Shown here: positions 37,680-49,826 of the stretch, in pieces
Layout: every line of letters begins with the position of its first letter
How positions within the stretch are numbered: the stretch's first letter is position 1
Assembly: GCF_014174515.1 (NCBI RefSeq)
Contig: NZ_JACJUG010000012.1
Span: 1 to 64,000, forward strand
DNA: 64,000 bases
Reading direction: 5' to 3'
DNA from: Mitsuaria sp. WAJ17
GTDB lineage: Bacteria; Pseudomonadota; Gammaproteobacteria; Burkholderiales; Burkholderiaceae_C
Notes under the pieces: generated by a model
The model's database searches: none
Told to the model about the DNA's origin: nothing
Seen by the model: only the letters and a program-made list of their open reading frames with translations
Program-made: the position numbers and the translations under genes

Positions 37680-37803
37680 AATTCCTCAATCGAGGTCGTG
37701 CGTTAACATCCCCGGGTTGGAGCCCGGTGGTGTGCAAGCGATCCTGGTTGAAGCGCCCTGTGGCAGGGGTGGTCGCAAGATCAAACCTGCTAAGGGACAA
37801 GCC

Positions 37804-37856
37804 GGGCGCGGTCCGTGAGCGATAGGTCTATCGCCAGCGGCGCGCCCGTTGCTTTT
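37804..37856 (+). terminator. Two-tier hairpin with T-run between tRNA-Leu and nuoA
   Basis: The outer arms GGGCGCG (37804-37810) and CGCGCCC (37841-37847) enclose an inner perfect stem GCGATA/TATCGC (37819-37824 with 37829-37834), and GTTGCTTTTG follows. It could end tRNA transcripts or act as an attenuator in the nuo leader. A TTAACAT box near 37703-37709 may be a nuo promoter. Confidence 0.5.
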
Positions 37857-37921
37857 GTCGACTCTGTCGGCGTGCTGGTGGCCTGGAGGCCATGGTCGCT
37901 GGCGCAACCGAGAGCAAAGCT

Positions 37922-38281
37922 GTGAGTCTGGAACAGTACCTCCCCGTCATCCTCTTCATTCTGGTCGGCGCAGTGGTGGGTATAGCGCCCCAGATCCTGG
38001 GCTACCTCCTCGGACCCAACCGGCCGGATCAGGCCAAGAACTCCCCCTACGAATGCGGCTTCGAGGCCTTTGAAGACGCGCGCATGAAGTTTGATGTGCG
38101 CTACTACCTCGTCGCCATCCTCTTCATCCTCTTCGACCTGGAAATCGCCTTCCTCTTCCCCTGGGCCGTGACCCTGCGTGAAATCGGGGCGACAGGTTTC
38201 TGGGCGATGATGGTTTTCCTGGGCATCCTGGTCGTGGGCTTTGCCTACGAATGGAAAAAGGGTGCCCTTGATTGGGAGTGA
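37922..38281 (+). CDS. nuoA: NADH-quinone oxidoreductase subunit A
   Basis: A 119-residue membrane subunit of complex I with three helices; the conserved loop [23 protein letters not shown] follows helix 1. The GTG at 37922 (product start [15 protein letters not shown]) gives the usual betaproteobacterial length. An in-frame ATG ten codons upstream (37892) is possible, but its GGAGG site is only 2 nt away. First of fourteen nuo genes on one strand. Confidence 0.93.
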   Translation: MSLEQYLPVILFILVGAVVGIAPQILGYLLGPNRPDQAKNSPYECGFEAFEDARMKFDVRYYLVAILFILFDLEIAFLFPWAVTLREIGATGFWAMMVFLGILVVGFAYEWKKGALDWE

Positions 38282-38288
38282 GCTTTTG

Positions 38289-38377
38289 CCCCTCGCCCAG
38301 CGCTAGGCGCTGGGCGGTCCCCCGAGGGGGTGCCAGCCTGCGGCTGGCAATGTGGGCCGGCTTGGGGCGGCCCGGCG
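38289..38377 (+). repeat. Intergenic two-hairpin repeat, copy A (nuoA-nuoB)
   Basis: The 89-bp element starts CCCCTCGCCCAG and ends CTTGGGGCGGCCCGGCG. Hairpin 1 is GCCCAGCGC/GCGCTGGGC (9 bp, 3-nt loop); then comes the core GGTCCCCCGAGGGG (38316-38329); hairpin 2 is TGCCAGCC/GGCTGGCA (8 bp). The first CCCCTCG can also pair with the CGAGGGG of the core. Copy B lies between nuoI and nuoJ in the same direction. The element is non-coding. Confidence 0.85.
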
Positions 38378-38413
38378 CTCGGCCCGTTCGGGTAGACAGA
38401 TTGGAAGCGTGCT

Positions 38414-38890
38414 ATGGGTATTGAAGGCGTTTTGAAGGAAGGCTTCGTCACCACCTCGGTCGACAAGCTGATCAACTGGTCCAAGACCGGTTCTCTGTGG
38501 CCCATGACCTTCGGTCTGGCCTGCTGCGCGGTCGAGATGATGCATGCCGGTGCGGCACGCTATGACATCGACCGCTTCGGCATGCTGTTCCGCCCCAGCC
38601 CACGCCAGTCCGACCTGATGATCGTGGCAGGCACGCTGTGCAACAAGATGGCGCCGGCCCTGCGCAAGGTCTACGACCAGATGGCAGAGCCGCGCTGGGT
38701 GCTCTCCATGGGTTCCTGCGCCAATGGCGGCGGCTACTACCACTACAGCTATTCCGTCGTGCGCGGCTGCGACCGCATCGTGCCGGTGGACGTCTACGTG
38801 CCGGGCTGTCCGCCCACCGCCGAGGCGCTGCTGTACGGCATCCTGCAACTGCAGGCCAAGATCCGCCGCGAAAACACCATCGCACGCTGA
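38414..38890 (+). CDS. nuoB: NADH-quinone oxidoreductase subunit B
   Basis: A 158-residue peripheral-arm subunit that carries cluster N2, the last electron donor to quinone. Ligands are the tandem C37-C38 ([10 protein letters not shown]), C102 (MGSCANGGG) and C132 (PGCPPTAEA). Starts at ATG 38414, 36 bp after the repeat element, which separates it from nuoA. Confidence 0.97.
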   Translation: MGIEGVLKEGFVTTSVDKLINWSKTGSLWPMTFGLACCAVEMMHAGAARYDIDRFGMLFRPSPRQSDLMIVAGTLCNKMAPALRKVYDQMAEPRWVLSMGSCANGGGYYHYSYSVVRGCDRIVPVDVYVPGCPPTAEALLYGILQLQAKIRRENTIAR

Positions 38891-38905
38891 AGAGGGCAGG
38901 GCTCC

Positions 38906-39502
38906 ATGACCATGAAACTCGACACCCTGCAGGCCACCCTGGAAAAGGTGCTGGGCGAGCAGATCATCGATCTTAAGCGCGAGTTCGGTGAGATCACCAT
39001 CCGCGTCGCGCCCGGGCATTACGCCGCTGTGGCCAAGACCCTGCGTGACCACTCCGAGCTGCGCTTCGAGCAGCTGATCGACCTCTGCGGTGTGGACTAC
39101 AGCAGCTACGGCGAAGGTGCCTATGAAGGCCCGCGCTTCGCCGCCGTCTCGCACCTGCTGTCCGTGACAAAGAACTGGCGCCTGCGCCTCAAGGTGCTGG
39201 CCGCCAACGACGACTTCCCCTGTGTCGCCTCGGTCACGCCTATCTGGAACTCGGCCAACTGGTTCGAGCGCGAGGCCTTCGACATGTTCGGCATCATCTT
39301 CGAGGGCCACGAGGACCTGCGCCGCATCCTGACCGACTACGGTTTCATCGGCCACCCCATGCGCAAGGACTTCCCGACCACCGGGCACGTCGAAATGCGC
39401 TACGACGCCGAGCAAAAGCGCGTGATCTACCAGCCGGTGACCATCGAGCCGCGCGAGATCACGCCGCGCGTGATCCGTGAAGACAACTACGGCGGACTCT
39501 GA
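38906..39502 (+). CDS. nuoC: NADH-quinone oxidoreductase subunit C
   Basis: A 198-residue peripheral-arm subunit. It has the 30-kDa-subunit signature [26 protein letters not shown] and the C-terminal [18 protein letters not shown]. It is separate from nuoD, unlike the fused nuoCD of E. coli. ATG 38906 or the in-frame ATG at 38912 may be used. Confidence 0.96.
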   Translation: MTMKLDTLQATLEKVLGEQIIDLKREFGEITIRVAPGHYAAVAKTLRDHSELRFEQLIDLCGVDYSSYGEGAYEGPRFAAVSHLLSVTKNWRLRLKVLAANDDFPCVASVTPIWNSANWFEREAFDMFGIIFEGHEDLRRILTDYGFIGHPMRKDFPTTGHVEMRYDAEQKRVIYQPVTIEPREITPRVIREDNYGGL

Positions 39503-39571
39503 ATGATTCGCCCTCAAGCCCACATTCGTTCGCTGCCCCTCGTCGGGCCGGCCCGGCGGGAGTCCTGATCC

Positions 39572-40825
39572 ATGGCTGACATCAAGAACTACACCCTCAA
39601 CTTCGGTCCCCAACACCCGGCCGCGCACGGCGTGCTGCGCCTGGTGCTGGAACTCGACGGTGAAGTGATCCAGCGCGCCGACCCGCACATCGGCCTGCTT
39701 CACCGCGCCACCGAGAAGCTGGCCGAGAGCAAGACCTACATCCAGTCTCTGCCCTACATGGACCGCCTCGACTACGTGTCGATGATGGCCAATGAGCACG
39801 CCTACTGCCTGGCCATCGAGAAGATGCTGGGGCTGGAGGTGCCGGAGCGCGCGCAATACATCCGCGTGATGTTCGCCGAGCTGACCCGTATCCTGAATCA
39901 CCTGCTCTGGCTGGGCTGCCACGGCCTGGACTGCGGTGCGATGAACATCCTCATCTACTGCTTTCGCGAGCGTGAGGACATCTTCGACATGTACGAGGCT
40001 GTGTCGGGCGCGCGCATGCATGCGGCCTATTTCCGTCCGGGTGGCGTCTACCGCGACCTGCCGGACACCATGCCGCAGTACAAGGTCAGCAAGATCAAGA
40101 ACGCCAAGACGATCGCCGAGCTGAACAAGAATCGCCAGGGTTCGCTGCTCGACTTCATCGAGGACTTCTGCAAGCGCTTCCCCAAGAACGTTGACGACTA
40201 CGAGACCCTGCTGACCGACAACCGAATCTGGAAGCAGCGCACCGTGGGCATCGGCGTCGTGACGCCCGAGCGTGCCCTGAACATGGGCTTCACCGGCGCC
40301 ATGCTGCGCGGCTCCGGCATCCCCTGGGACCTGCGCAAGAGCCAGCCCTACGATGTCTACGCCAAGATGGACTTCGACATCCCCGTGGGCACCAACGGCG
40401 ACACCTACGACCGCTACGTGGTGCGCGTCGAGGAAATGCGCCAGTCCTGCCGCATCGTCGAGCAGTGCGTGAAGTGGCTGCGCGCCAACCCCGGCCCCGT
40501 CATCACCGATAACCACAAGGTGGCGCCGCCGGCCCGTGTGGACATGAAGTCCAACATGGAAGAGCTGATCCACCACTTCAAGCTCTTCACCGAAGGCTTC
40601 CGCGTACCCGAGGGTGAGGCCTATGCGGCCGTCGAGCACCCCAAGGGCGAGTTCGGCATCTACATCGTCAGCGATGGCGCCAACAAGCCCTATCGCCTGA
40701 AGATCCGCGCCCCGGGCTTCGCCCATCTGGCCGGCCTGGACGAAATGTCCCGCGGCCACATGATTGCCGACGCCGTCGCCGTGATCGGCACCATGGACAT
40801 CGTTTTCGGTGAGATTGACCGATGA
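39572..40825 (+). CDS. nuoD: NADH-quinone oxidoreductase subunit D
   Basis: A 417-residue 49-kDa-type subunit that forms the quinone site with NuoB. Key stretches are [21 protein letters not shown] at the start, with the quinone-binding His, and the end [28 protein letters not shown] lies before the ATG. It overlaps nuoE by 4 bp (ATGA). Confidence 0.97.
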   Translation: MADIKNYTLNFGPQHPAAHGVLRLVLELDGEVIQRADPHIGLLHRATEKLAESKTYIQSLPYMDRLDYVSMMANEHAYCLAIEKMLGLEVPERAQYIRVMFAELTRILNHLLWLGCHGLDCGAMNILIYCFREREDIFDMYEAVSGARMHAAYFRPGGVYRDLPDTMPQYKVSKIKNAKTIAELNKNRQGSLLDFIEDFCKRFPKNVDDYETLLTDNRIWKQRTVGIGVVTPERALNMGFTGAMLRGSGIPWDLRKSQPYDVYAKMDFDIPVGTNGDTYDRYVVRVEEMRQSCRIVEQCVKWLRANPGPVITDNHKVAPPARVDMKSNMEELIHHFKLFTEGFRVPEGEAYAAVEHPKGEFGIYIVSDGANKPYRLKIRAPGFAHLAGLDEMSRGHMIADAVAVIGTMDIVFGEIDR

Positions 40826-41328
40826 GCAGCACTCCCTACCAGCTCAGCGACGCCACCCGCGCTCGCTTCGACCGCGAGGTCGCCAAGTACCCGGCCGAGC
40901 AGCGCCAATCCGCCGTGATGGCCTGCCTGTCCATCGTGCAGCAGGAGCAGGGCCATGTGTCCCGCGAGAGCGAGGACGCCATCGCCGCCTACCTGGGCAT
41001 GCCCGCCATCGCGGTGTATGAGGTCACGACCTTCTACAACATGTACAACCAGCGCCCGGTCGGCAAGTTCAAGCTGAACGTGTGCACCAACCTGCCTTGC
41101 CAGCTGCGCAATGGCCAGCAGGCGCTGGACCATCTGCTGACCAAGCTGAGCGTGGAAGAGGGCGGCACCACCGCTGACGGCGTCTTCACGGTGCAGAAGT
41201 GCGAGTGCCTGGGCGCCTGCGCCGACGCGCCGGTCATGCTGGTGAACGACCGCCAGATGTGCAGCTTCATGAGCCATGAGCGCCTCGACGAGCTCGTCGA
41301 TACGCTGAAGGCCCACGCCAAGAACTGA
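40822..41328 (+). CDS. nuoE: NADH-quinone oxidoreductase subunit E
   Basis: A 168-residue thioredoxin-like subunit with the [2Fe-2S] cluster N1a: C88-x4-C93 in VCTNLPCQL and C129-x3-C133 in [12 protein letters not shown]-terminal helices ([20 protein letters not shown]) dock onto NuoF. Translation is coupled to nuoD. Confidence 0.96.
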   Translation: MSSTPYQLSDATRARFDREVAKYPAEQRQSAVMACLSIVQQEQGHVSRESEDAIAAYLGMPAIAVYEVTTFYNMYNQRPVGKFKLNVCTNLPCQLRNGQQALDHLLTKLSVEEGGTTADGVFTVQKCECLGACADAPVMLVNDRQMCSFMSHERLDELVDTLKAHAKN

Positions 41329-41336
41329 GGGCAAGC

Positions 41337-42680
<1,344 letters not shown>

Positions 42681-42697
42681 ACGCCAGGACACGAACC

Positions 42698-45022
42698 ATG
42701 GTTGAAATCGAACTCGACGGCAAGAAGGTAGAGGTCCAGGAAGGCAGCATGGTCATGCATGCTGCTGAAAAGGCCGGTACCTACATCCCGCATTTCTGCT
42801 ACCACAAGAAGCTCTCCATCGCGGCCAACTGCCGCATGTGCCTCGTGGACGTGGAAAAGGCCCCCAAGCCCATGCCTGCCTGCGCGACCCCGGTCACGCA
42901 AGGCATGATCGTCCGCACCAAGAGCGAGAAAGCCATCAAGGCCCAACAGGGCGTGATGGAGTTCCTGCTGATCAACCACCCGCTGGATTGCCCCATCTGC
43001 GACCAGGGCGGTGAGTGCCAGCTGCAGGATCTGGCCGTCGGCTACGGCGGCTCCAAGAGCCGCTACACCGAAGAGAAGCGCGTGGTCTTCCACAAGAACG
43101 TGGGCCCGCTGGTCTCGATGGAAGAGATGAGCCGGTGCATCCATTGCACCCGCTGCGTGCGCTTCGGCCAGGAAATCGCCGGCAAGATGGAACTGGGCAT
43201 GGCCCACCGCGGCGAGCACAGCGAGATCCAGACCTTTGTGGGCCGCACGGTCGATTCCGAGCTCTCGGGCAACATGATCGACATCTGCCCGGTCGGCGCG
43301 CTGACCAGCAAGCCCTTCCGCTACAGCGCCCGCACCTGGGAGCTGTCGCGCCGCAAGAGCGTGTCGCCGCATGACTCCACCGGCGCCAACCTGATCGTCC
43401 AGGTCAAGAACAACCAGGTCATGCGCGTCGTGCCCCTGGAGAACGAAGACGTCAACGAGTGCTGGATCGCCGACCGCGACCGTTTCTCCTACGAGGCCCT
43501 GAACAGCGAGCAGCGCCTGACCCAGCCCATGATCAAGCAGGGCGGCCAATGGAAGGCCGTCGACTGGACCGTGGCCCTGGAGTACGTGGCCAACGGCCTG
43601 AAGTCCATCAAGGACACGCACGGCGCTGCCAGCATCGCGGCCCTGGGCTCGGCCCACAGCACGGTGGAAGAACTCTTCCTTCTGGGCCAGCTGGTGCGCG
43701 GCCTGGGCAGCCAGAGCATCGATCACCGCGTGCGCCACGCCGCCTTTGACAACGGTGCTGGCGAAGGCCAGGCCCGTTGGCTGGGCAGCTCGATTGCCGC
43801 GCTGACCTCGCTGGACCGCGCCTTCGTGATCGGCTCCTTCCTGCGCAAGGACCACCCGCTGTTCGCGCAGCGCCTGCGCCAGGCCGCCCGCCACGGCGCC
43901 CAGGTCTCGTCCCTGCATGGCTCGGCTGACGACTGGCTGCTGCCCGTCGCGAACCGCATCACGGCCGCCCCGTCGGCCTGGGTCCAGGAGCTGGCCAATG
44001 TGGCCGCCGCCATCGCCGCTGCCAAGGGTGTGAGCGCCCCGGCCGCCGGCAGCGCCACCGCCGAAGCGCAAGCCATCGCCAGCAGCCTGCTGGGTGGCAC
44101 GCGCAAGGCCGTGCTGCTGGGCAATGCGGCCGCCGAGCATCCGCAGGCCGCCAGCCTGCTGAGCCTGGCCAACTGGATCGCCCATGAGACCGGCGCCACC
44201 GTCGGCTACCTGAGCGCCGCCGCCAACACGGTGGGCGCCCAGCTGGTCCGCGCGGTGCCGGGGCAGGGCGGTGCCAACGCGGGTGAGCTGCTCTCAAGCA
44301 AGCCCGCCAAGGCCCTGATCCTGCTGAACGTCGATCCGGCCCTGGACACCGCCAACCCCGCCGCAGCCGTGAAGGCCGTCAACGCCGCCGAGATGGTCGT
44401 CGTGATGAGCCCCTTCAAGTCCGGCATGGACTACGCCGACGTGCTGCTGCCCACGGCTCCCTTCACCGAGACCTCGGGCTCCTTCGTCAACGCCGAGGGT
44501 CGCCTGCAGAGCTTCGTGGGCGTGGCCAAGGCCTTGGGCGAGACCCGCCCGGGCTGGAAGATCCTGCGCGTGCTGGGCAGCCTGCTGGGCCTCTCCGGCT
44601 TCGGCCAGGAAAGCTCCGAGCAGGTGCGCAACGAGGCCCTGGGCGTCGATGCCGACCTGAGCAGCCGCCTGAACAACGCCTCGACCGCCACCGTGCAGTT
44701 CGGTACCGCCGCCACCGTGGAACGCCTGGCCGATGTGCCCATCTACGCGACCGACGCCCTGGTGCGCCATGCCACCTCGCTGCAGCTGACCACCGACGCC
44801 AAGAACGCCGCCGTGGCCCATGTGAGCCAGGCCCTGTGGACCCAACTGGGTCTGGGGGAGGGCGCCGAGGTGCAAGTGAGCCAGGACGGCGCCGGCTCGG
44901 CCCGCCTGAAGGCTCGCCTGGATGCCACGCTGCCCGCCCATGTGGTGCGCGTGCCTGCCGGCCTGCCCGAAACCGCCGCCCTGGGTGCCGCATTCGGCAG
45001 CCTGACGATTGCCAAGGTGTGA
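42698..45022 (+). CDS. nuoG: NADH-quinone oxidoreductase subunit G
   Basis: The 774-residue largest peripheral subunit. The N-terminal [2Fe-2S] N1b has C34, C45, C48 and C62; His/Cys cluster N5 is in [19 protein letters not shown]4 uses [10 protein letters not shown] and [11 protein letters not shown]. The long C-terminal part is molybdopterin-oxidoreductase-like without cofactor motifs. No Cys set for the extra N7 cluster is seen, as in most species. Confidence 0.96.
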   Translation: MVEIELDGKKVEVQEGSMVMHAAEKAGTYIPHFCYHKKLSIAANCRMCLVDVEKAPKPMPACATPVTQGMIVRTKSEKAIKAQQGVMEFLLINHPLDCPICDQGGECQLQDLAVGYGGSKSRYTEEKRVVFHKNVGPLVSMEEMSRCIHCTRCVRFGQEIAGKMELGMAHRGEHSEIQTFVGRTVDSELSGNMIDICPVGALTSKPFRYSARTWELSRRKSVSPHDSTGANLIVQVKNNQVMRVVPLENEDVNECWIADRDRFSYEALNSEQRLTQPMIKQGGQWKAVDWTVALEYVANGLKSIKDTHGAASIAALGSAHSTVEELFLLGQLVRGLGSQSIDHRVRHAAFDNGAGEGQARWLGSSIAALTSLDRAFVIGSFLRKDHPLFAQRLRQAARHGAQVSSLHGSADDWLLPVANRITAAPSAWVQELANVAAAIAAAKGVSAPAAGSATAEAQAIASSLLGGTRKAVLLGNAAAEHPQAASLLSLANWIAHETGATVGYLSAAANTVGAQLVRAVPGQGGANAGELLSSKPAKALILLNVDPALDTANPAAAVKAVNAAEMVVVMSPFKSGMDYADVLLPTAPFTETSGSFVNAEGRLQSFVGVAKALGETRPGWKILRVLGSLLGLSGFGQESSEQVRNEALGVDADLSSRLNNASTATVQFGTAATVERLADVPIYATDALVRHATSLQLTTDAKNAAVAHVSQALWTQLGLGEGAEVQVSQDGAGSARLKARLDATLPAHVVRVPAGLPETAALGAAFGSLTIAKV

Positions 45023-45026
45023 CGCG

Positions 45027-46124
45027 ATGATCGAAAGCCTCTACCAATCCGGCGCCTCCCTGCTGGGCGCACTCTGGCCTGTGGTCTGGAGCCTGCTCAA
45101 GATCATTGCGGTTGTCGCGCCGCTGATGGTCTGCGTGGCCTACCTGACCCTGTGGGAACGCAAGGCCATCGGCTGGTCCCAGATCCGTCCGGGCCCCAAC
45201 CGCGTGGGCCCCTACGGCCTGCTGACCCCCATCGCCGACGCGGTGAAGCTGATCTTCAAGGAGATCATCCTCCCCAGCGCCGCCAACCGCGGGCTCTTCT
45301 TCCTGGGCCCCATCATGACCATCATGCCGGCCCTGGCCGCCTGGGCCGTGGTGCCCTTCGGTCCGGACGCGGCGGTAGCGAACGTCAACGCCGGTCTGCT
45401 GTTCCTGATGGCCATCACCTCGCTCGAGGTGTACGGCGTGATCATCGCCGGCTGGGCCTCCAACTCGAAGTACGCCTTCCTGGGCGCGCTGCGGGCCTCG
45501 GCGCAGATGGTGTCCTATGAAATCGCCATGGGCTTCGCGCTCGTGGTGGTGCTGATGGTCACCGGCAGCATGAACATGACGGACATCGTCACCGCGCAGG
45601 AGAAGGGCACCTTCGCCTCGATGGGCGTGAACTTCCTGTCCTGGAACTGGCTGCCCCTGCTGCCCATCTTCGTCGTGTACTTCATCTCGGGCCTGGCCGA
45701 GACCAACCGCCACCCCTTCGACGTGGTGGAAGGTGAATCGGAAATCGTGGCCGGCCACATGATCGAGTACTCGGGCATGTCCTTCGCGATGTTCTTCCTG
45801 GCCGAGTACGCCAACATGATCCTGGTCTCGGCCCTGGCCGTCGTCATGTTCCTGGGCGGCTGGAGTGCACCGATCTCCTTTGGCCTGCTGGGCATGGAGA
45901 CGCCCCAGTTCATCCAGAACAGCATGGCCTTCTGGAACTGGTTCTGGCTGTTCGCCAAGACCTTCTTCGTTGTCACGATGTTCCTGTGGGTGCGCGCCAC
46001 CTTCCCACGCTTCCGCTATGACCAGATCATGCGTCTGGGCTGGAAGATCTTCATTCCCGTGACCTTGATCTGGCTGGTCGTCGTCGGCCTGTGGATCCAG
46101 TCGCCGCTGAACATCTGGAAGTAA
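45027..46124 (+). CDS. nuoH: NADH-quinone oxidoreductase subunit H
   Basis: A 365-residue membrane subunit at the junction of the two arms, with about eight helices. It has the conserved [23 protein letters not shown] loop region and the acidic loop [19 protein letters not shown] that lines the quinone channel. ATG at 45027 (MIESLYQSG) was chosen; it lies 4 bp after the nuoG stop. Confidence 0.96.
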   Translation: MIESLYQSGASLLGALWPVVWSLLKIIAVVAPLMVCVAYLTLWERKAIGWSQIRPGPNRVGPYGLLTPIADAVKLIFKEIILPSAANRGLFFLGPIMTIMPALAAWAVVPFGPDAAVANVNAGLLFLMAITSLEVYGVIIAGWASNSKYAFLGALRASAQMVSYEIAMGFALVVVLMVTGSMNMTDIVTAQEKGTFASMGVNFLSWNWLPLLPIFVVYFISGLAETNRHPFDVVEGESEIVAGHMIEYSGMSFAMFFLAEYANMILVSALAVVMFLGGWSAPISFGLLGMETPQFIQNSMAFWNWFWLFAKTFFVVTMFLWVRATFPRFRYDQIMRLGWKIFIPVTLIWLVVVGLWIQSPLNIWK

Positions 46125-46130
46125 GCCGCC

Positions 46131-46613
46131 ATGGTCAAACACTTCATCAAGAGCTTCATGCTCACCGAGCTGCTCAAGGGCATGGCCCTGACTGGTCGGC
46201 ATTTCCTCTCGCGCAACATCACCGTCCAGTTCCCGGAAGAGAAGACCCCGCTGTCGCCCCGCTTCCGTGGCCTGCACGCGCTGCGCCGCTACGAGAACGG
46301 TGAAGAGCGCTGCATCGCCTGCAAGCTCTGCGAGGCCGTGTGCCCGGCGATGGCCATCACCATCGAGTCCGACGTGCGTGAAGACGGCAGCCGCCGCACC
46401 ACGCGCTACGACATCGACCTGACCAAGTGCATCTTCTGCGGCTTCTGCGAGGAAAGCTGCCCCGTGGACTCCATCGTCGAGACGGACATCTTCGAGTACC
46501 ACGGCGAGAAGCGCGGCGACCTGTACTTCACCAAGGACATGCTGCTGGCCGTGGGTGACCGCTACGAGAAGCAGATCGCAGCCAACAAGGAGGCAGACGC
46601 AAAATTCCGTTGA
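46131..46613 (+). CDS. nuoI: NADH-quinone oxidoreductase subunit I
   Basis: A 160-residue subunit with clusters N6a and N6b in two ferredoxin motifs: C61-C64-C67-C71 ([12 protein letters not shown]) and C100-C103-C106-C110 ([12 protein letters not shown]). An amphipathic N-terminus lies along the membrane. The stop codon is followed immediately by repeat copy B. Confidence 0.97.
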   Translation: MVKHFIKSFMLTELLKGMALTGRHFLSRNITVQFPEEKTPLSPRFRGLHALRRYENGEERCIACKLCEAVCPAMAITIESDVREDGSRRTTRYDIDLTKCIFCGFCEESCPVDSIVETDIFEYHGEKRGDLYFTKDMLLAVGDRYEKQIAANKEADAKFR

Positions 46614-46723
46614 CCCCTCGCCCAGGGCGGAACGCCCTGGTCGGTCCCCCGAGGGGACGCCGAAGGCCGACGGCCTTCAGCCATCGACCTCCGCCACGCG
46701 GCCGTCCTTGGGGCGGCCCGGCG
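46614..46723 (+). repeat. Intergenic two-hairpin repeat, copy B (nuoI-nuoJ)
   Basis: The 110-bp element starts CCCCTCGCCCAG right after the nuoI stop and ends CTTGGGGCGGCCCGGCG, both identical to copy A. Hairpin 1 is CCAGGGCG/CGCCCTGG (8 bp), then the identical core GGTCCCCCGAGGGG (46643-46656), then hairpin 2 GAAGGCC/GGCCTTC (7 bp). The stems differ in sequence from copy A but stay fully paired. A 28-bp spacer after hairpin 2 is longer than in copy A. Confidence 0.85.
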
Positions 46724-46771
46724 GACGGCCAGAACGGCAATACCTCGGGTCAACGAATTTGTGAGAACACC

Positions 46772-47425
46772 ATGGACATCACCACCGCACTGTTCTACCT
46801 CTTCTCAGCCGTGCTGCTGGGTTCAGCCTTCCGTGTGATCACGGCCAAGAGCACCGTGCATTCGGCGCTCTTCCTGATCCTGGCCTTCTTCAATGCCTCC
46901 TGCATCTGGATGCTGCTGAAGGCCGAGTTTCTGGCGATCACGCTGGTGCTGGTCTACATCGGCGCCGTGATGGTGCTGTTCCTGTTCGTCGTGATGATGC
47001 TGGACATCAACTCCGACCAGGTCCGCCAAGGCTTCTGGAAGCACATGCCCCTGGCCCTGCTGGTGGGCGCGCTGATCGCCCTGGAAATGGCCGCTGTGCT
47101 GATGCCGGGCTTCAACCTGCGTGCCGTCCCCGAGTTGAGCGCCGAAGCCGCGAAGCTGGGCAACACGAAGATGCTGGGCATCCAGATCTACACCAACTAC
47201 CTGTACCCGCTGCAGATCGCCGCCGTGCTGCTGCTGGTGGCCATCATTGCCGCCATCGCGCTGACGCTGCGCCGCCGCAAGGACAGCCGTGCCCAGGATC
47301 CGTCCGAGCAGGTGAAGGTCCAGAAGGCCGACCGCCTGCGCATCGTGAAGGTGCAGGCCACGGTCGAAGCCCCGTCCGCAGCAAGCGCCGCTGAAGCCGC
47401 GGCCGACAACAAGGGAGCCGCATGA
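46772..47425 (+). CDS. nuoJ: NADH-quinone oxidoreductase subunit J
   Basis: A 217-residue membrane subunit with five helices; the pi-bulge helix region [20 protein letters not shown] is clear. The C-terminal 45 residues are soluble and Ala/Lys-rich. ATG at 46772 is chosen because upstream codons lie in the repeat. It overlaps nuoK by 4 bp. Confidence 0.95.
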   Translation: MDITTALFYLFSAVLLGSAFRVITAKSTVHSALFLILAFFNASCIWMLLKAEFLAITLVLVYIGAVMVLFLFVVMMLDINSDQVRQGFWKHMPLALLVGALIALEMAAVLMPGFNLRAVPELSAEAAKLGNTKMLGIQIYTNYLYPLQIAAVLLLVAIIAAIALTLRRRKDSRAQDPSEQVKVQKADRLRIVKVQATVEAPSAASAAEAAADNKGAA

Positions 47426-47736
47426 TGGCAGCGCTGACTCTGGGCCATTTCCTGACGTTGGGCGCGATCCTGTTCGCGCTGTCGGTGATCGGCATCTTCC
47501 TGAATCGCAAGAACCTGATCGTGCTGCTGATGGCCATCGAGCTGATGCTGCTGGCAGTCAACCTGAACTTCGTGGCCTTCTCCCACTACCTGGGTGACAT
47601 GGCCGGCCAGGTCTTCGTGTTCTTCATCCTGACCGTGGCGGCCGCCGAGTCCGCCATCGGCCTGGCCATCCTCGTCGTGCTGTTCCGCAACCGCGCCAGC
47701 ATCAATGTGGAAGAACTCGACGCCCTGCAAGGCTGA
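47422..47736 (+). CDS. nuoK: NADH-quinone oxidoreductase subunit K
   Basis: A 104-residue membrane subunit with three helices and the two buried glutamates of the proton path ([27 protein letters not shown]). It starts with two adjacent ATG codons, the first overlapping the nuoJ stop. Confidence 0.96.
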   Translation: MMAALTLGHFLTLGAILFALSVIGIFLNRKNLIVLLMAIELMLLAVNLNFVAFSHYLGDMAGQVFVFFILTVAAAESAIGLAILVVLFRNRASINVEELDALQG

Positions 47737-47762
47737 TCGGACACAAGGCACGGGATAACAAG

Positions 47763-49805
47763 ATGTCTGCACAACTCTCTCAGAACATGCTGCTGGCGGT
47801 GCCCATGGCGCCCCTGGTCGGAGCCATCGTGGCCGGCCTGTTCGGCAAGCAAGTGGGCCGCAAGGGCGCGCACACGATCACCATCCTCGGGGTGGCGATC
47901 GCCCTGGCGATCTCGGTGATGACGCTGTTCAGCGTGCTGGATGGCGCGCGCTTCAACCAGACCATCTACGAATGGATGGTGCTGGGCGGCCTCAAGATGG
48001 AAGTCGGCTTCCTGGTTGACGGCCTCACGGCCATGATGATGGTGGTGGTGACCTTCGTGTCGCTGATGGTGCACATCTACACCATCGGCTACATGGAAGA
48101 GGACCCCGGCTACCAGCGCTTCTTCGCCTACATCTCGCTGTTCACCTTCTCCATGCTGATGCTCGTCATGAGCAACAACATGCTGCAGCTGTTCTTCGGC
48201 TGGGAAGCGGTGGGCCTGGTGTCCTACCTGCTGATCGGCTTCTGGTACACCAAGCCGACGGCCATCTTCGCCAACATGAAGGCCTTCCTGGTGAACCGGG
48301 TCGGTGACTTCGGCTTCATCCTGGGCATCGGCCTGCTGGTGGCCTACGGCGGCTCGCTGAACTACACCGAGACCTTTGCCAAGGCCAATGAGCTGGCGCA
48401 GATCAAGTTCCCGGCCCCGCTGTGGGGCAGCGACTGGATGATGCTGACCGTGGCCTGCATCTGCCTGTTCATCGGTGCGATGGGCAAGTCGGCGCAGTTC
48501 CCGCTGCACGTGTGGCTGCCGGACTCGATGGAAGGCCCGACCCCCATCTCCGCGCTGATCCACGCCGCCACCATGGTGACGGCAGGCATCTTCATGGTCT
48601 CGCGCATGAGCCCGCTGTTCGAGCTCTCGGACACCGCGCTGAACTTCATCCTGGTGATCGGTGCCATCACGGCGCTGTTCATGGGCTTCCTGGGCATCAT
48701 CCAGAACGACATCAAGCGCGTCGTGGCCTACTCCACGCTCTCGCAGCTGGGCTACATGACGGTCGCCCTGGGCGCCTCGGCCTACTCGGTCGCGGTGTTC
48801 CACCTGATGACGCACGCCTTCTTCAAGGCCCTGCTGTTCCTCGGTGCCGGCTCGGTGATCATCGGCATGCACCATGACCAGGACATCCGCAACATGGGCG
48901 GCCTGCGCAAGTACATGCCCATCACCTGGATCACCTCGCTGCTGGGCTCGCTGGCCCTGATCGGCACGCCCTTCTTCTCGGGCTTCTACTCCAAGGACTC
49001 GATCATCGAGGCCGTGCACGCCAGCCACCTGCCGGCGGCGCACTTCGCCTACGCCGCGGTGATCATCGGCGTCTTCGTGACGGCCTTCTACAGCTTCCGG
49101 ATGTACTTCCTGGTCTTCCACGGCAAGGAAAACTTCCATCACAAGCCCTTCCCGGGCGAGCACGACCACCACGACGACCACGGCGAGCACCACGAGCCGC
49201 ACGAGTCGCCCTGGGTCGTGACCGCACCGCTGGTGCTGCTGGCCATCCCCTCGGTGCTGATCGGCTTCTACACGATCGAGCCCATGCTCTTCGGCGACTT
49301 CTTCAAGGACGCCATCTTCATCAACCACGACGTGCATCACGCCCTGGGTGAGCTGAAGGAAGAGTTCCACGGTGCCGTGGCCATGGCCACGCACGGCGTG
49401 ACGACGCTGCCGTTCTGGCTGGCCCTGGGCGGCGTGCTGACGGCCTATGTGTTCTACATGGTCGCTCCGCAGATCCCCGCTGCGATCGCCCGCGTGGCAG
49501 CGCCGCTGATCAAGGTGCTCGAGAACAAGTACTACATGGACTGGATCAACGAGAACATCCTCGCTGCTGCAGCGCGCGCCATTGGCGTGGGCCTGTGGAA
49601 GGGTGGGGATGCCGGTCTGATCGATGGCGTGATCATCAACGGCTCGGCCAAGACCGTGGGCGGCATTGCCGGCCTGGTCCGTCGCGTCCAGACGGGTCAC
49701 CTGTACTGGTACGCCCTGGTGATGATCCTGGGTGTCATCGGCCTGATGACCTGGAAGCTGTGGCCCTTCATCGCGCCGCAGTTCAAGGCCCTGACCGGTC
49801 TCTGA
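47763..49805 (+). CDS. nuoL: NADH-quinone oxidoreductase subunit L
   Basis: A 680-residue antiporter-like proton-pumping subunit with about 16 helices including the long lateral helix near the C-terminus. FFGWEAVGLVSYLLIGFWY and the DSMEGPTPISALIHAATMV lysine-helix region are typical. A histidine- and aspartate-rich loop lies at about 458-483 (HHKPFPGEHDHHDDHGEHH), an insertion that could bind metal. Confidence 0.96.
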   Translation: MSAQLSQNMLLAVPMAPLVGAIVAGLFGKQVGRKGAHTITILGVAIALAISVMTLFSVLDGARFNQTIYEWMVLGGLKMEVGFLVDGLTAMMMVVVTFVSLMVHIYTIGYMEEDPGYQRFFAYISLFTFSMLMLVMSNNMLQLFFGWEAVGLVSYLLIGFWYTKPTAIFANMKAFLVNRVGDFGFILGIGLLVAYGGSLNYTETFAKANELAQIKFPAPLWGSDWMMLTVACICLFIGAMGKSAQFPLHVWLPDSMEGPTPISALIHAATMVTAGIFMVSRMSPLFELSDTALNFILVIGAITALFMGFLGIIQNDIKRVVAYSTLSQLGYMTVALGASAYSVAVFHLMTHAFFKALLFLGAGSVIIGMHHDQDIRNMGGLRKYMPITWITSLLGSLALIGTPFFSGFYSKDSIIEAVHASHLPAAHFAYAAVIIGVFVTAFYSFRMYFLVFHGKENFHHKPFPGEHDHHDDHGEHHEPHESPWVVTAPLVLLAIPSVLIGFYTIEPMLFGDFFKDAIFINHDVHHALGELKEEFHGAVAMATHGVTTLPFWLALGGVLTAYVFYMVAPQIPAAIARVAAPLIKVLENKYYMDWINENILAAAARAIGVGLWKGGDAGLIDGVIINGSAKTVGGIAGLVRRVQTGHLYWYALVMILGVIGLMTWKLWPFIAPQFKALTGL

Positions 49806-49826
49806 GCACGGAGACGGAGAAAAAGA

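Noticed and set aside
38303-40759. Open frame of over 800 codons antisense to nuoB-nuoD
   Set aside because: Same composition artefact, and it crosses the repeat element and three conserved genes.
42698-45022. NuoG as a possible molybdenum-dependent formate dehydrogenase
   Set aside because: The cofactor and selenocysteine/cysteine active-site motifs are missing, and it sits in a complete nuo operon.
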